Shown in pieces: positions 23,052-32,437 of a stretch of DNA of 44,287 bases. Both the position numbers and the translations under genes were made by a program. The stretch covers positions 1-44,287 of IMG/VR virus record IMGVR_UViG_3300032163_000298; one strand, written 5' to 3'. This DNA comes from a virus. Each line of letters starts with the position of its first letter. The first letter of the stretch is position 1. The notes under the pieces were generated by a model, which was not told where the DNA came from, searched no databases, and saw only the letters and a program-made list of their open reading frames with translations.

Positions 23052-23308
23052 AACCACCCACCAAACACAACTTTACCTGTTGCCTTATTATCACCAGTCC
23101 AATCGTGTTCAAATACTCCCTGAATTTTTAAAGTTCCATTAAAAGGATTACGTTGAATTCCTACAATAGCTTTAACTCCTTCTTCATTAACTGCGCCAAT
23201 GAAGATTAGTCTGTGTTCCTTAGAAACATCACCATTAGCAATCGCATCATCTACAACTGCTTTTAAATAACTTTGAGTAAATACCTTCGGAATAAGGGGA
23301 TTATCCAT
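23048..23308 (-). CDS. Protein between holin and endolysin, unknown
   Basis: About 86 residues from ATG 23308 behind GAGGAT (ATG 23323 is an alternative). Beta-rich with a mid helix; no signal peptide or lipobox, so a spanin role is unlikely. It may assist lysis or be a minor virion protein. ATGA overlap with the endolysin. Confidence 0.55.
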   Translation of the reverse strand: MDNPLIPKVFTQSYLKAVVDDAIANGDVSKEHRLIFIGAVNEEGVKAIVGIQRNPFNGTLKIQGVFEHDWTGDNKATGKVVFGGWL

Positions 23309-23555
23309 TCTTAATATCCTCATCTCTACCTAATCGGCGATGTAATGCTTCAGTGATAGTAGCATTTTTAGTAATCGCACCTGTATTTTCCTTTACAACT
23401 TGCATTAACATTTCACTTTGACCTTTCCATTGGTCAGTAAAAAGTTTAACATCCTTTCGGTAAAAGATAAACATTATTCCTGCTAATATTCCACCTACAC
23501 CCATAGTAGCAAAAAATTTTAATCCCTCAAATTCATTCATTTGTGATGCATCCAT
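23301..23555 (-). CDS. Holin-like membrane protein
   Basis: 84 residues from ATG 23555 (in-frame starts exist upstream, inside the previous gene). One membrane segment (FFATMGVGGILAGIMFIFY, about 15-33) after a short N-terminus and a charged helical C-terminus. Size, topology and position before an endolysin gene fit a holin; a small scaffold protein cannot be excluded. Confidence 0.65.
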   Translation of the reverse strand: MDASQMNEFEGLKFFATMGVGGILAGIMFIFYRKDVKLFTDQWKGQSEMLMQVVKENTGAITKNATITEALHRRLGRDEDIKNG

Positions 23556-23556
23556 A

Positions 23557-23895
23557 CTATTTAACAGTTTCCGACCCATCAATGGTAATAACTAAACCAG
23601 TACTTGAAGCTCCACCTACTAGGAAGTCTGTAGATTCCATACGAGTTTGCATATAGTAATCAACATTACTATTAGGAGCAACCGCAATATCTTTTGCCCA
23701 TTCTGTTCCAGCAGTATTCGCGCCTGTTGCACCAATATATAATCTAAAGGTAAGAGAACCCGCCGTTGTATTGGTAATATGAATATGAGTCATAGTACCA
23801 AATAGTAAAGCCGACGCAGGATTATAAATATTTGTTACATATGTTCCATTCGCTAATGCTACTGGACCCGCTAATCTACGATTTGTTCCTGCCAT
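23557..23895 (-). CDS. Small beta-rich virion protein
   Basis: 112 residues with strand-turn patterns, e.g. HIHITNTTAGSLTFRLYIGA. Typical of decoration or fibre proteins. Next to the collagen-like protein. Function otherwise unknown. Confidence 0.6.
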   Translation of the reverse strand: MAGTNRRLAGPVALANGTYVTNIYNPASALLFGTMTHIHITNTTAGSLTFRLYIGATGANTAGTEWAKDIAVAPNSNVDYYMQTRMESTDFLVGGASSTGLVITIDGSETVK

Positions 23896-23917
23896 TGTAT
23901 TTAACCCCCTAACCTAA

Positions 23918-24859
23918 TTAAAAGTAATAACCCCAAGAACCTTCTCTTATTGTAATATCTGTATTAGCTGCTAATTCATTAGCTGCTTGAACTGTAACCG
24001 TTCCATTTGCCGTTGCTAAAAATCTACCTTCTATCATAATTAACATATCAACATTGGCTGTAATGGTGGCAGTTAATGTTGTCATACCTTGCCATGCAGC
24101 ACTATGAAATTGTAACCATGTTTGAACACCACCTGTATCACTACTTAAAACAGTTTGATAGGTATGAAATTTATCAATAGTTCCCGTAGGACCATTCATA
24201 TCAACTTTCCATCCAGTAGTCGTAGCTGCTGAACGGAGAGCAATATAAAAATGAAATGAATATCTACCACCATTTACAACAGGAAAACTTAAGGAAGTAA
24301 CATCAACAAATGTTCCCGCACCCGCATTAATAGTTTGATTAGAAGTTGTTCGTACTGTAGTTAAATCAGAACTACCTGCTGGTCCAGCCGGACCGGGTAT
24401 AGTTTGTCCATCTTCACCATCTTGACCATCCATACCCATTGGACCTAATGTTACTGGTCCAGCCGCTCCAGTAGGTCCAGTCGCACCGGAAGCTCCAGGA
24501 CTACCAGCATTACCGGGTATAGGCATACCATCTTCACCATCTTGTCCATCTAATCCCATAGGTCCAATAGTTATAGGACCAGCTGCACCAGCAGTACCAA
24601 CCGCACCATCAATACCCCTTGCACCGGGAGCACCTATTAATCCATCCTCTCCATCATTACCATCTATTCCGGGAGGCCCAGGACTTCCATTGATTACAAC
24701 TGTAGTAGTTGTTCCAGTTCCCGTACTAGTTCCAGTACTAGATTGTAAATCTCTTAAATTTTTTAGAATTTCATTTATAACTTGATACAAAGCAGGATTA
24801 TCCTTCTGGATTCCAGAAGTTAATAATGTGCCTTGTAATTTACTTAAGTTAGCAGCCAT
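23918..24859 (-). CDS. Collagen-like tail fibre
   Basis: 313 residues. An N-terminal helical part (1-50) is followed by Gly-X-Y triplets from about 55 to 170 with DGxDGEDG and GPMG(L/M)DGQDGEDG blocks, two of which repeat nearly intact with breaks (ITI, VTL). The C-terminal 140 residues form a beta-rich head. Probably a trimeric fibre whose head contacts the host surface. ATGA-coupled to the upstream gene. Confidence 0.8.
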   Translation of the reverse strand: MAANLSKLQGTLLTSGIQKDNPALYQVINEILKNLRDLQSSTGTSTGTGTTTTVVINGSPGPPGIDGNDGEDGLIGAPGARGIDGAVGTAGAAGPITIGPMGLDGQDGEDGMPIPGNAGSPGASGATGPTGAAGPVTLGPMGMDGQDGEDGQTIPGPAGPAGSSDLTTVRTTSNQTINAGAGTFVDVTSLSFPVVNGGRYSFHFYIALRSAATTTGWKVDMNGPTGTIDKFHTYQTVLSSDTGGVQTWLQFHSAAWQGMTTLTATITANVDMLIMIEGRFLATANGTVTVQAANELAANTDITIREGSWGYYF

Positions 24860-25146
24860 TACTGTTGTGGATAGCTAGATGCCGATTCTTTAACAAATGG
24901 AATAATAGTATTAACATTAAAGTATTCAGATTCAGCTGTTAATCTAATTAATACTTGTATTCCCTGTTCTCTAAAATTAGAGAGTCTATTAACTAATCTA
25001 TTAGTTGTACTTTCTAGAGCTGTATCTGCCAGAAATTGAGAACGAGTATTACTTAAACTAAATACAGCAGTTTTTAAGTTACCACTACCTACAATACGCA
25101 TTCGCACGGCAGTAATATGACAAATAGATTGAATACCTTTATTCAT
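24859..25146 (-). CDS. Small virion-region protein, unknown
   Basis: 95 residues; begins with a strand-rich stretch (ICHITAVRMRIVGSGNLKTAVF). It overlaps both neighbours by a few bases. Probably a minor tail component; no domain recognised. Confidence 0.55.
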   Translation of the reverse strand: MNKGIQSICHITAVRMRIVGSGNLKTAVFSLSNTRSQFLADTALESTTNRLVNRLSNFREQGIQVLIRLTAESEYFNVNTIIPFVKESASSYPQQ

Positions 25147-26299
25147 TGAAGTATCCAGTTCTTAAGTAAGGGTCAGGAATTTTTAAATCAATTGTAGTCG
25201 ATGGAGTAACTGACCTATCGTAATACGTATCATTACGTTTATCAGGAACGATTGTATAAACTCCAGAACTGTCAACTAAAATTGCATTAAGTAATGCAAG
25301 AGATACCCATCCAGTAAATTCAGTCGGCGCAAGTGCTAATATTCTAATTCTTTTTCCACCATAAGGTAATACCCGATAATAAACATAATCATATGATGGA
25401 ATTAAAAATCGAATTGCAGTCTTACTTTGACTGATAATATTAGCTCGTGGGATTAATAATTCGGAAATTGTGGGATTTCCAAATTGGTCTAATACATTAT
25501 CATTTAACCATTCAATTTTAAGGTCAGTAATTTTATCTAATACTCCAGGAGCACCATCTGTAATAACTACTTCAGAACCAGGTGCTCCATCAGGATTAGA
25601 TACACCTAATGTAGTACTCCATAATGAATAATTGGCTCTTAAACTCCAATAATTAATATTAATTGTTGTGTTTGCAAATGGAATTGGCCCACATGCACTA
25701 GCTTGAGAATCATGTTCAGCTACTACCAATTCAAATCCTAATTCACCCATCATTTTACTAATCCCATATTGTAAAGCAAATACAGATATAGGATTAGTTT
25801 CAACATAAGCTCCAGGATATGTTTGAATTCCTACTTGAGAACCATTATACATTACCCTAAGTGATACTGTACTTAAATTAGCTGTATTTGTTACAGCTAC
25901 TGAAAACCAAGGATTAATACTTGTATACATTAATCCTGGGGGGTAATCAGCTGAAAAATAATCAACATATTGATTATCATTAAACCAAATTAATCGAGTA
26001 GTTGGAGTAAATCCCAATGCATAATTAGGGGGATTTGGGGAACTAGTTGCATAATAGGCATATGTGAAAAATGTAGCTGGAGCACAAAATACTTCTTTAG
26101 TTCGTGCGGGGCCAAGTTTATTAGCTGGTGGAATTGCCGTTTGTAAAAATGTAATAATTTCAGCATCAGTAGCCTGAGCTGGGGGATTTAAATGAGTTCC
26201 AATAGCATTACCCAATTGCCACTTATTTGTATTAAAATATGGATTTATTACCGTTGAAGGTAAAAATTTAACAAATCCTGAAGAAGGTGGAACAGGCAT
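25139..26299 (-). CDS. Virion protein, probable tail or spike component
   Basis: 386 residues, aromatic- and proline-rich, many beta strands, no repeats. An IPT/TIG-like segment (SEVVITDGAPGVLDKIT) is possible in the middle. Lies between the nozzle candidate and the fibre, fitting a tail component. Confidence 0.6.
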   Translation of the reverse strand: MPVPPSSGFVKFLPSTVINPYFNTNKWQLGNAIGTHLNPPAQATDAEIITFLQTAIPPANKLGPARTKEVFCAPATFFTYAYYATSSPNPPNYALGFTPTTRLIWFNDNQYVDYFSADYPPGLMYTSINPWFSVAVTNTANLSTVSLRVMYNGSQVGIQTYPGAYVETNPISVFALQYGISKMMGELGFELVVAEHDSQASACGPIPFANTTININYWSLRANYSLWSTTLGVSNPDGAPGSEVVITDGAPGVLDKITDLKIEWLNDNVLDQFGNPTISELLIPRANIISQSKTAIRFLIPSYDYVYYRVLPYGGKRIRILALAPTEFTGWVSLALLNAILVDSSGVYTIVPDKRNDTYYDRSVTPSTTIDLKIPDPYLRTGYFNE

Positions 26300-26310
26300 A
26301 TTTTATCCTA

Positions 26311-27810
26311 TTATAAAACTAAATCCGCACCAAGAACAATTTCATCAATATTTACAATAGCTATGCAATTAAGAAATACTTGATAATTCCAAGTAGACCA
26401 TCTAATATTCTTTGCATCATATCCATTAGCATAATCGCCTACTAAAAGACGACCATCAGGTATAACACATAGTATTTGTTTAGTAACTGGAGAATTAATA
26501 ATTTGAATTTTTCGATAAAAATTTCTATCTTGAATGAACCATAGTGCTTGAATTTTCCAGGTTAATTCAGGTAATACATATTTACCTGAAAATAAAAGAA
26601 TTCCTGCATAAGTTGCTACGATTAAAAAGTCTACTGAAGTTGAACCCGAATCTAATACAGTAGCAATTCCATGAACTGAAGTTCCTAAAGCATTATCAAT
26701 AACAGTTAATTCCCATGATGATGGAACATCTCCATTATCAATAAATCCTATTGTTCGTGACCTCTTAAATACATATAAAATATCACGTAATTCCTGAGCA
26801 TTAGTAATAGGATTACCATCGGGGGGTACAATTAGTAATCCATCTATTTGAGAAATAGCTTCTGGTTCACCCGCTTCACTAACCCATACAGCTGATATAT
26901 CCGTAAAGGTAGCTCCAACCACAAGCCTATTATGATAAATACTAAGAACAGCACCAGCTGGAATTTCAGCAAAATTATCAAGTAAGTGAGAAGCATCTTC
27001 AAGAAGGTCAGCATCAAAAAATGAAACATTATTAAGGAATAAGGTAACATTATCATTGATAGTGCCATTTGGGATAAAATAATAAATATAACCAGTAGTA
27101 TTACCGTTATATCCTGTAATAGATTTAGTAGCTACAATATGTCTCTTAACTACAGTCGCGCCGCCAGTTGGAACCGTACCAAAGGATACTGAATTAGTTG
27201 ATACCGTAGTAAATGAACTAATAGCCCCAATACCAGAAAGAGCACCAGTATTAGATTCAAAAACTACACCAAATAATTTAAATCCCGGGTCTGTATTTCC
27301 AGCAGCACCATTCGCAATACTTAATGCACCAACAGGAGCTACACCAGCAGCTTTTACAGCAGGTAATCCCGCTCCAAGATATACATAAACAAATTGACCT
27401 GATAATCCTTTTTGAATATTTAAATCACCTGTTGTAAATGTTCCAAAAGGACTTAAATATGCATATCCCGCATAAGACGCGAATGCAAAATCAGTCATTC
27501 CAGTTACAGTTAAAATTAAATACACGGTAGCTGAATTAATTACATGATAAATTTTACCTGTAGTTCCATCATAAGTTAATACAAGAGTAGTATTAGCAGT
27601 TTGTGTTGCATAATTATATATTCGTTTTACATCTTCTAAAGGAACAGCTACAATTTGACTTAATCCTACTCCATTCCTAGTAACCCAATTTTCACCGACT
27701 GCCATAACATTACTACAGTCTTGAAAATGGTCTAAAGGTGTATTTTCAGGACTATTACGTTGCCATAGTCCTTTAAAATTTTGTAAAACTATTGGTTCGT
27801 GATTTCTCAT
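26311..27810 (-). CDS. Tail nozzle / tubular-B-like protein
   Basis: 499 residues. VLQNFKGLWQRNSPENTPLD and FQDCSNVMA at the start, then repeated blade-like strands (GRLLVGDYANGYDAKNI near the C-terminus). Such proteins with the FxGLxxRxxxDxxPxDHFxDCxN start occur after the adaptor in podovirus-type contigs and form the tail nozzle. Assignment by pattern and position. Confidence 0.6.
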   Translation of the reverse strand: MRNHEPIVLQNFKGLWQRNSPENTPLDHFQDCSNVMAVGENWVTRNGVGLSQIVAVPLEDVKRIYNYATQTANTTLVLTYDGTTGKIYHVINSATVYLILTVTGMTDFAFASYAGYAYLSPFGTFTTGDLNIQKGLSGQFVYVYLGAGLPAVKAAGVAPVGALSIANGAAGNTDPGFKLFGVVFESNTGALSGIGAISSFTTVSTNSVSFGTVPTGGATVVKRHIVATKSITGYNGNTTGYIYYFIPNGTINDNVTLFLNNVSFFDADLLEDASHLLDNFAEIPAGAVLSIYHNRLVVGATFTDISAVWVSEAGEPEAISQIDGLLIVPPDGNPITNAQELRDILYVFKRSRTIGFIDNGDVPSSWELTVIDNALGTSVHGIATVLDSGSTSVDFLIVATYAGILLFSGKYVLPELTWKIQALWFIQDRNFYRKIQIINSPVTKQILCVIPDGRLLVGDYANGYDAKNIRWSTWNYQVFLNCIAIVNIDEIVLGADLVL

Positions 27811-27820
27811 TTTAATTTAT

Positions 27821-27847
27821 GGAGGTAGGATTATTAGTCCTACCCCC
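27821..27847 (-). terminator. Intergenic hairpin between late genes
   Basis: On the minus strand GGGGGTAGGA and TCCTACC(T)CC form a hairpin: 27824-27830 pairs exactly with 27838-27844, extended by two more positions with one mismatch. There is only an A/T stretch after it, not a pure U tract. It could partly end transcription or process the late mRNA. Confidence 0.45.
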
Positions 27848-27871
27848 ATATAAACTAATTCACTAAATTAA

Positions 27872-28519
27872 TTAAGCATTACCCTGAATATAAACTACAT
27901 TAACATCCATTTTACCAGCTGTTAATGCAAATGCAGCAACAGTCAAAGTAAGACGAGTTGCAGCAGTCACCTTAACATATGTAGCAGCAGTAAACACCGG
28001 AATAATTGCTAATTGTCCAGCTGCATATGATGCAACCGCAGTAGCAGCATTTAATGATGCTATCTGAGCACCACTACCCAAACCTAATGCAATAGTAGCA
28101 GCACCACCAGATGTTAAAGTAGTAGTAATATCAACAGTGCCACCTAAGATGATAGCATTTGCAGGAAGGGTAGGACTATTAGATGGAGTAATAGTTGAAA
28201 TTGCACCCCCATCAACAGCAAAATCATAAGTCATCTTGGCATTACCAACCTGACCAAGACCACCATTGCCACTTACATTACCACTCGAATTTACCCAGGT
28301 AGGTGATGCAAGAGTTCCAGCATTAACATATAAAACACCATTAGTATAATCTAATAAAAGACTACCAATACCTGCTTTACCTGCAAATGTGCCAGAAGTA
28401 CCATTAGTAGGAGTGCCTGCATTTGGTAAAACTAAAGTATTACGTTTTACCAAACCAGAAAGCATTGCCCAAATATTAGTTCGACCTAACTGAAAGTAAT
28501 CAACATTTTCAATAGCCAT
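27872..28519 (-). CDS. Virion protein, Ala/Gly/Thr-rich
   Basis: 215 residues. Starts IENVDYFQLGRTNIWAMLSG, then turns and strands with a C-terminal domain ending LDVNVVYIQGNA-like. This composition is common in phage head or tail fibre proteins. Position next to the adaptor suggests a head-tail or decoration protein. Confidence 0.6.
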   Translation of the reverse strand: MAIENVDYFQLGRTNIWAMLSGLVKRNTLVLPNAGTPTNGTSGTFAGKAGIGSLLLDYTNGVLYVNAGTLASPTWVNSSGNVSGNGGLGQVGNAKMTYDFAVDGGAISTITPSNSPTLPANAIILGGTVDITTTLTSGGAATIALGLGSGAQIASLNAATAVASYAAGQLAIIPVFTAATYVKVTAATRLTLTVAAFALTAGKMDVNVVYIQGNA

Positions 28520-28559
28520 ACTCTAGTCCTTTTAATGAACGCATCCAATGATGCAAGAG

Positions 28560-29258
28560 TTAGTATCCGCGTTGTTTGTATCCCTGTCTAAATGGCCTCC
28601 TTCTAGTATTAATTCGCTGTCTACCTTTAGTACCTACACCTAATACTCTATCTAATCCCATTCCGGCAAATCCATTGAGTTTATCCGCTCGCATTTCATT
28701 TTCTTCAATTAATTCTGCCATTAATGAAGCTGTTCGATATGCAAGAAAGGATAAACCATTAATAATATTAAGTTCGGCTAATCCATCAGTAACGACTGTA
28801 AAAATTTGACGAATGTAAGTTAACTTAATATCATTATCTTGATTAGCTGGAAGAAACTTAATCTTTTGTCCTTCCCAAACGTAATTCCCAAATTGGGAAA
28901 TTTGTGTTCCAGCTAAAGATAGATTTAAAGTATCCACCCTAGTCATTGGAATATATGGGTCAATACCTTCAGACCTTTCCCAAAGTAATTTTGGCTCAAT
29001 TAAATCACTTGGTAATTTCGGAATCGGGGGTGCAGTTGGAAATTGAATAACTGATTGTCCCGCTGGAATATTAATTACAGCTGAAGATTCATCAGTAACT
29101 GGAATATTATTTAATTCAAATTCTTCCTGTAATTCCCTTAAAGCCATATTAAGATATGGAACTTGAATGGTATAGGTATAAGTTTCCCTATTTGAATCAT
29201 TCATTGCAGCCGCAGCTGCATCCATTACTTGTCCTGATGTTAAATCTGGAGTTGCCAT
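28560..29258 (-). CDS. Head-to-tail adaptor (gp4/tubular-A-like)
   Basis: 232 residues. An N-terminal helical hairpin (QVMDAAAAAMNDSNRETYTY, MALRELQEEFELNNIP), beta middle (LPSDLIEPKLLWERS, GQKIKFLPANQDNDI) and helical, basic C-terminus (RRPFRQGYKQRGY). This layout occurs in podovirus-type head-completion adaptors that bind under the portal. Late-operon position supports it. Confidence 0.7.
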   Translation of the reverse strand: MATPDLTSGQVMDAAAAAMNDSNRETYTYTIQVPYLNMALRELQEEFELNNIPVTDESSAVINIPAGQSVIQFPTAPPIPKLPSDLIEPKLLWERSEGIDPYIPMTRVDTLNLSLAGTQISQFGNYVWEGQKIKFLPANQDNDIKLTYIRQIFTVVTDGLAELNIINGLSFLAYRTASLMAELIEENEMRADKLNGFAGMGLDRVLGVGTKGRQRINTRRRPFRQGYKQRGY

Positions 29259-29276
29259 ATTCTTAATCTCTAATCT

Positions 29277-29948
29277 TTAAGCAGTTAATCCCAATTCCTT
29301 AGCTTTAGCTTTATCAATAACTTGATGGCAAGAGCCACAAATTGGGAAAAGAGGATTACGCATAGCTCCACAAGCTACACAAGCAATATTATTTACATTA
29401 CTAAAATCTTGCATCCAATCTTTATTCTTTAATGCAAGTTCCTTAGCAGCTAATCGCATATCATCTGAAATTGTTAAAGGATTAGCACCTGAACGTGACC
29501 ATAATGTATCGGCCATTCGTACTAAAGCAACATACCAATTTCTCTGTTTACGAACCGCAGTTTTAAATATTTCAGGATGTTCTTTCTGTGCATTAGCTAC
29601 AGACCATTCACCCGGAAGGAAGAATAAACCAGGCATAGTTTCAGACATATCACATGCTAAAATACCATTACAGTAATCTTTAACAATAGATTCAGCTATC
29701 TGTAAACTATGATTTGGAATTTCAAGTAAGGGTTGATTTTCATCAATTTCTCGCCACCAACTAGAGGAACCAACTACTAATGCTACAGGCTTTTCAGGAC
29801 TTCCAGCAGGAATATGAAAGATACCTGGTTGAACAGTGGGTTTCTTTTCAAGAATTTCCTTTGGAAAAATTGAAAATACGGTAGATTTATCAGCAGGATT
29901 AATAGGTCCACGAATAGTTTGACGATTCCGTGTTGCAAATAATGACAT
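29277..29948 (-). CDS. Conserved virion-arm protein with C-terminal zinc ribbon
   Basis: 223 residues. Most is an uncharacterised domain (VVGSSSWWREIDENQPLLEIP is a pattern I recall from other phage contigs). The end carries CVACG (188-192) and CGSC (about 203-206), a zinc ribbon. No function known. Confidence 0.6.
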   Translation of the reverse strand: MSLFATRNRQTIRGPINPADKSTVFSIFPKEILEKKPTVQPGIFHIPAGSPEKPVALVVGSSSWWREIDENQPLLEIPNHSLQIAESIVKDYCNGILACDMSETMPGLFFLPGEWSVANAQKEHPEIFKTAVRKQRNWYVALVRMADTLWSRSGANPLTISDDMRLAAKELALKNKDWMQDFSNVNNIACVACGAMRNPLFPICGSCHQVIDKAKAKELGLTA

Positions 29949-29996
29949 CTGAATATCCTTTACATTAACTAATGGGCTTTCAGGGCTAAAGCCTTA

Positions 29997-30563
29997 TTAA
30001 ATCTTAGATGGCCCCGTATAACCAACACCTTCACCATGTACAATTGCACCGTGTAATCCCGATTCATCACCAAATAGTTTTTCAACTAATTGGTCAACTT
30101 CTTTCTTTTTAACTTCTAATCCCTGTTCTGCATCCCCATAGGGGTCTTTATATTTCGCGAGTGAGCTTTTACCCATAGCAGCATAAACAGTATCAATCAC
30201 AAGTTTACAAACATCAATTCGGGGTGGTAAAGAATGACCATTACCATCTTGGAATACCCAAATTGGTTCATAGGATAATTTAGATGTTGGTAAATCTTTT
30301 TCATTATTAACTGGAACAATTACAAGTCTTTCTAATACCCACTTTTCTTTAATCCACTGCCTATATTTAGGAACTTCTCTGACTTCCGTTACTGTTCGTA
30401 AATATAGCCCAGACCTACTAAAATCATCATAAGTTCCAAGTCTTTTTTCAAACTGGTCTTCAGACCATACAATTTTCCATATTGGGAGTCCCGTAACAGT
30501 ATCTACACCAAATATGTCAATTAATTGTTTATTAAGAGACTCAATTCCTTCACTAGTAATCAT
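29997..30563 (-). CDS. Conserved virion-arm protein, unknown
   Basis: 188 residues. A YDDFSRSGLYLRTVTEVREV start, then strands and a long helix (LEVKKKEVDQLVEKLFGDE). Known only as an uncharacterised neighbour of capsid genes. Stop is followed by a hairpin-like GGCTTT/AAAGCC sequence before the next gene. Confidence 0.55.
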   Translation of the reverse strand: MITSEGIESLNKQLIDIFGVDTVTGLPIWKIVWSEDQFEKRLGTYDDFSRSGLYLRTVTEVREVPKYRQWIKEKWVLERLVIVPVNNEKDLPTSKLSYEPIWVFQDGNGHSLPPRIDVCKLVIDTVYAAMGKSSLAKYKDPYGDAEQGLEVKKKEVDQLVEKLFGDESGLHGAIVHGEGVGYTGPSKI

Positions 30564-30612
30564 ATATCCTCAATACTGTATGCGTTTATTGTATGCGCAT
30601 CCCACATCTTAT

Positions 30613-30930
30613 TTAGACTACAGCCTTAACCCAGTATTTGTTACTGGAAGGGTCATAGCATAAGTCAATTGGACGATTCTGAATAGGCTGATAAGCTGTC
30701 TTCAGATTTCCTGCAACACTAAATACACCCGGAGAAGCATCAGTAAAGCAGAGTGTCAATTCATGATACCCTGTAACTGGTGGAGTAACAGTAACCGTAC
30801 CAACAGTTCCAGTAAGAAATGTTAGTTTAGCTACAGGCGCGACAGTTGCAGCGGAAGCAATAGTAACAGGCTTCTGTTGCAAACTACTTTGAACGGTACT
30901 AAAATCCTGAAACTGTAAATCAGATGGCAT
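30613..30930 (-). CDS. Small beta-rich virion protein
   Basis: 105 residues, strand-rich with Thr/Val repeats (GTVGTVTVTPPVTGYHELTL). Together with the next gene it looks like a capsid decoration or Ig-like surface protein. Confidence 0.6.
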   Translation of the reverse strand: MPSDLQFQDFSTVQSSLQQKPVTIASAATVAPVAKLTFLTGTVGTVTVTPPVTGYHELTLCFTDASPGVFSVAGNLKTAYQPIQNRPIDLCYDPSSNKYWVKAVV

Positions 30931-30939
30931 TGTATCCTC

Positions 30940-31152
30940 TTAAGAAACAGTAAGGGTATAAGAATTACCTGAAACAGTACAGGTAATAGTAGTTGCAGCT
31001 GTAATGTCATACTGTTGAGTGACACCATTAGCTACAATAGTAAGAATTTCATTTGTAGTGTCAATACCAAAACTAGTAACACCAGAAATGACAATCGCAG
31101 TGGCAGTAACTCCGGGACCAATTTTTGCGGTAACGGTAGCTGTACTAGGCAT
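30940..31152 (-). CDS. Small Ig-like virion protein
   Basis: 70 residues of alternating Val/Thr/Ile strands (TVTAKIGPGVTATAIVISGV), typical of an Ig-like or head-decoration fold. Directly downstream of the major capsid gene. Confidence 0.6.
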   Translation of the reverse strand: MPSTATVTAKIGPGVTATAIVISGVTSFGIDTTNEILTIVANGVTQQYDITAATTITCTVSGNSYTLTVS

Positions 31153-31173
31153 TGTATCTCCTTTATATCCTAA

Positions 31174-32418
31174 TTAATAGCCAGAAGGAACAGCAAGACT
31201 ATCAATATAGGCACAAGCAGCAGGATTATTAACGAACACCTGCATACCATTGACCATATAGAAGATATCAGCCGTTAACACACCACCAGAAGGTCCACGA
31301 AGTTCAAAAATACTACGTCCATCAGTCTTATAAAAACCAATGGGTAGAACTTCACCACGACCCCAAACTTCATCCGTAACAAAGTCAATACGTTCCTTGT
31401 TCCAGCTGAATGATTCCTTCGTCCCTGCACCAGCAAGTTGCATCTTATCAAAATACATGTTCAAGCCTTCATCCTTATTCTGCTTCTGAATAATAGACAC
31501 AGCCTGACCAATATCCTCATATGCCTGCTTCTGACAAGGATGTAACCATGCATTAGGATTAAAGTTATTATCAATACCAACACGATTACCAATTTTATTA
31601 ATTGCTAATCGAGGTAACGGTAATGATAATGCAGCACCCGCAGCATTAACACGGCTTGCACGAACTTCTGGATTAGCAGCCCGTGAAATACCAAGCCAAG
31701 TACCAGTACTTGCATTAGAATGATGATAAGGCACACCATATAATGCAGGTAAACTAGCAGGAGCAGTAATACCAGCAGTAACTAATACGTCAGTAGCAGT
31801 CGCGCCGGCAATAGCAGGAGTAACCTGAATGGTCTTATTCTCAACGTCCCACTGAGTAATAATACCACTACCACGGAGAGTTGCTAAGGTAGTATCAAAT
31901 ACTTGAATAGTCTGACCAGAGCGAACTAAACGTGCGCCAAAATCAGTACTAAGAATATAAGTATCAACACCACCCGAAGTAGACACGTTGGAAAGAATTC
32001 CAACCTGTCCAGTTCCTGCCTGCATTAACTGACTATCAATCTGACGACGAAGCTCATCTAATGCAGTAGCCGTAAGACGACGGACAGCATTAGTAACAGA
32101 CTTCCTATCAGAATCAGTAGACCACTGAACTAACTTCGTATATTCAATTGCTTCTGCAACGAATACACTAGAAAGTACAGCTTTATCCCAAGTTGGTCCA
32201 CCACCACGTCCTAAGTCTCCACCATTTGGGTCAAAATACTGGAAACTTCCACCGGGTCTAATTTCAAGAGGCACACGCATCTGACGTTGACTAATTACTT
32301 CAACATCACGCTTCTTAATATTAGCGTAAAACTTATCGTCACGCTCAAACAGAACTCGAATCTTAGGGAGAACCCTTTCTAATTCAAGTGCTGTGACATT
32401 AGATTCAACTACTGCCAT
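31174..32418 (-). CDS. Major capsid protein (HK97-type)
   Basis: 414 residues. N-terminal arm and E-loop region (RVLFERDDKFYANIKKRDVE, GGSFQYFDPNGGDLGRGGG), a spine-helix-like stretch (RRLTATALDELRRQID) and a C-terminal A-domain-like part. Downstream of portal and scaffold, the standard order. Codons are richer in C at the third position than other genes, as expected for the most abundant virion protein. Confidence 0.85.
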   Translation of the reverse strand: MAVVESNVTALELERVLPKIRVLFERDDKFYANIKKRDVEVISQRQMRVPLEIRPGGSFQYFDPNGGDLGRGGGPTWDKAVLSSVFVAEAIEYTKLVQWSTDSDRKSVTNAVRRLTATALDELRRQIDSQLMQAGTGQVGILSNVSTSGGVDTYILSTDFGARLVRSGQTIQVFDTTLATLRGSGIITQWDVENKTIQVTPAIAGATATDVLVTAGITAPASLPALYGVPYHHSNASTGTWLGISRAANPEVRASRVNAAGAALSLPLPRLAINKIGNRVGIDNNFNPNAWLHPCQKQAYEDIGQAVSIIQKQNKDEGLNMYFDKMQLAGAGTKESFSWNKERIDFVTDEVWGRGEVLPIGFYKTDGRSIFELRGPSGGVLTADIFYMVNGMQVFVNNPAACAYIDSLAVPSGY

Positions 32419-32437
32419 GTTATATAATCCTTTGAAA

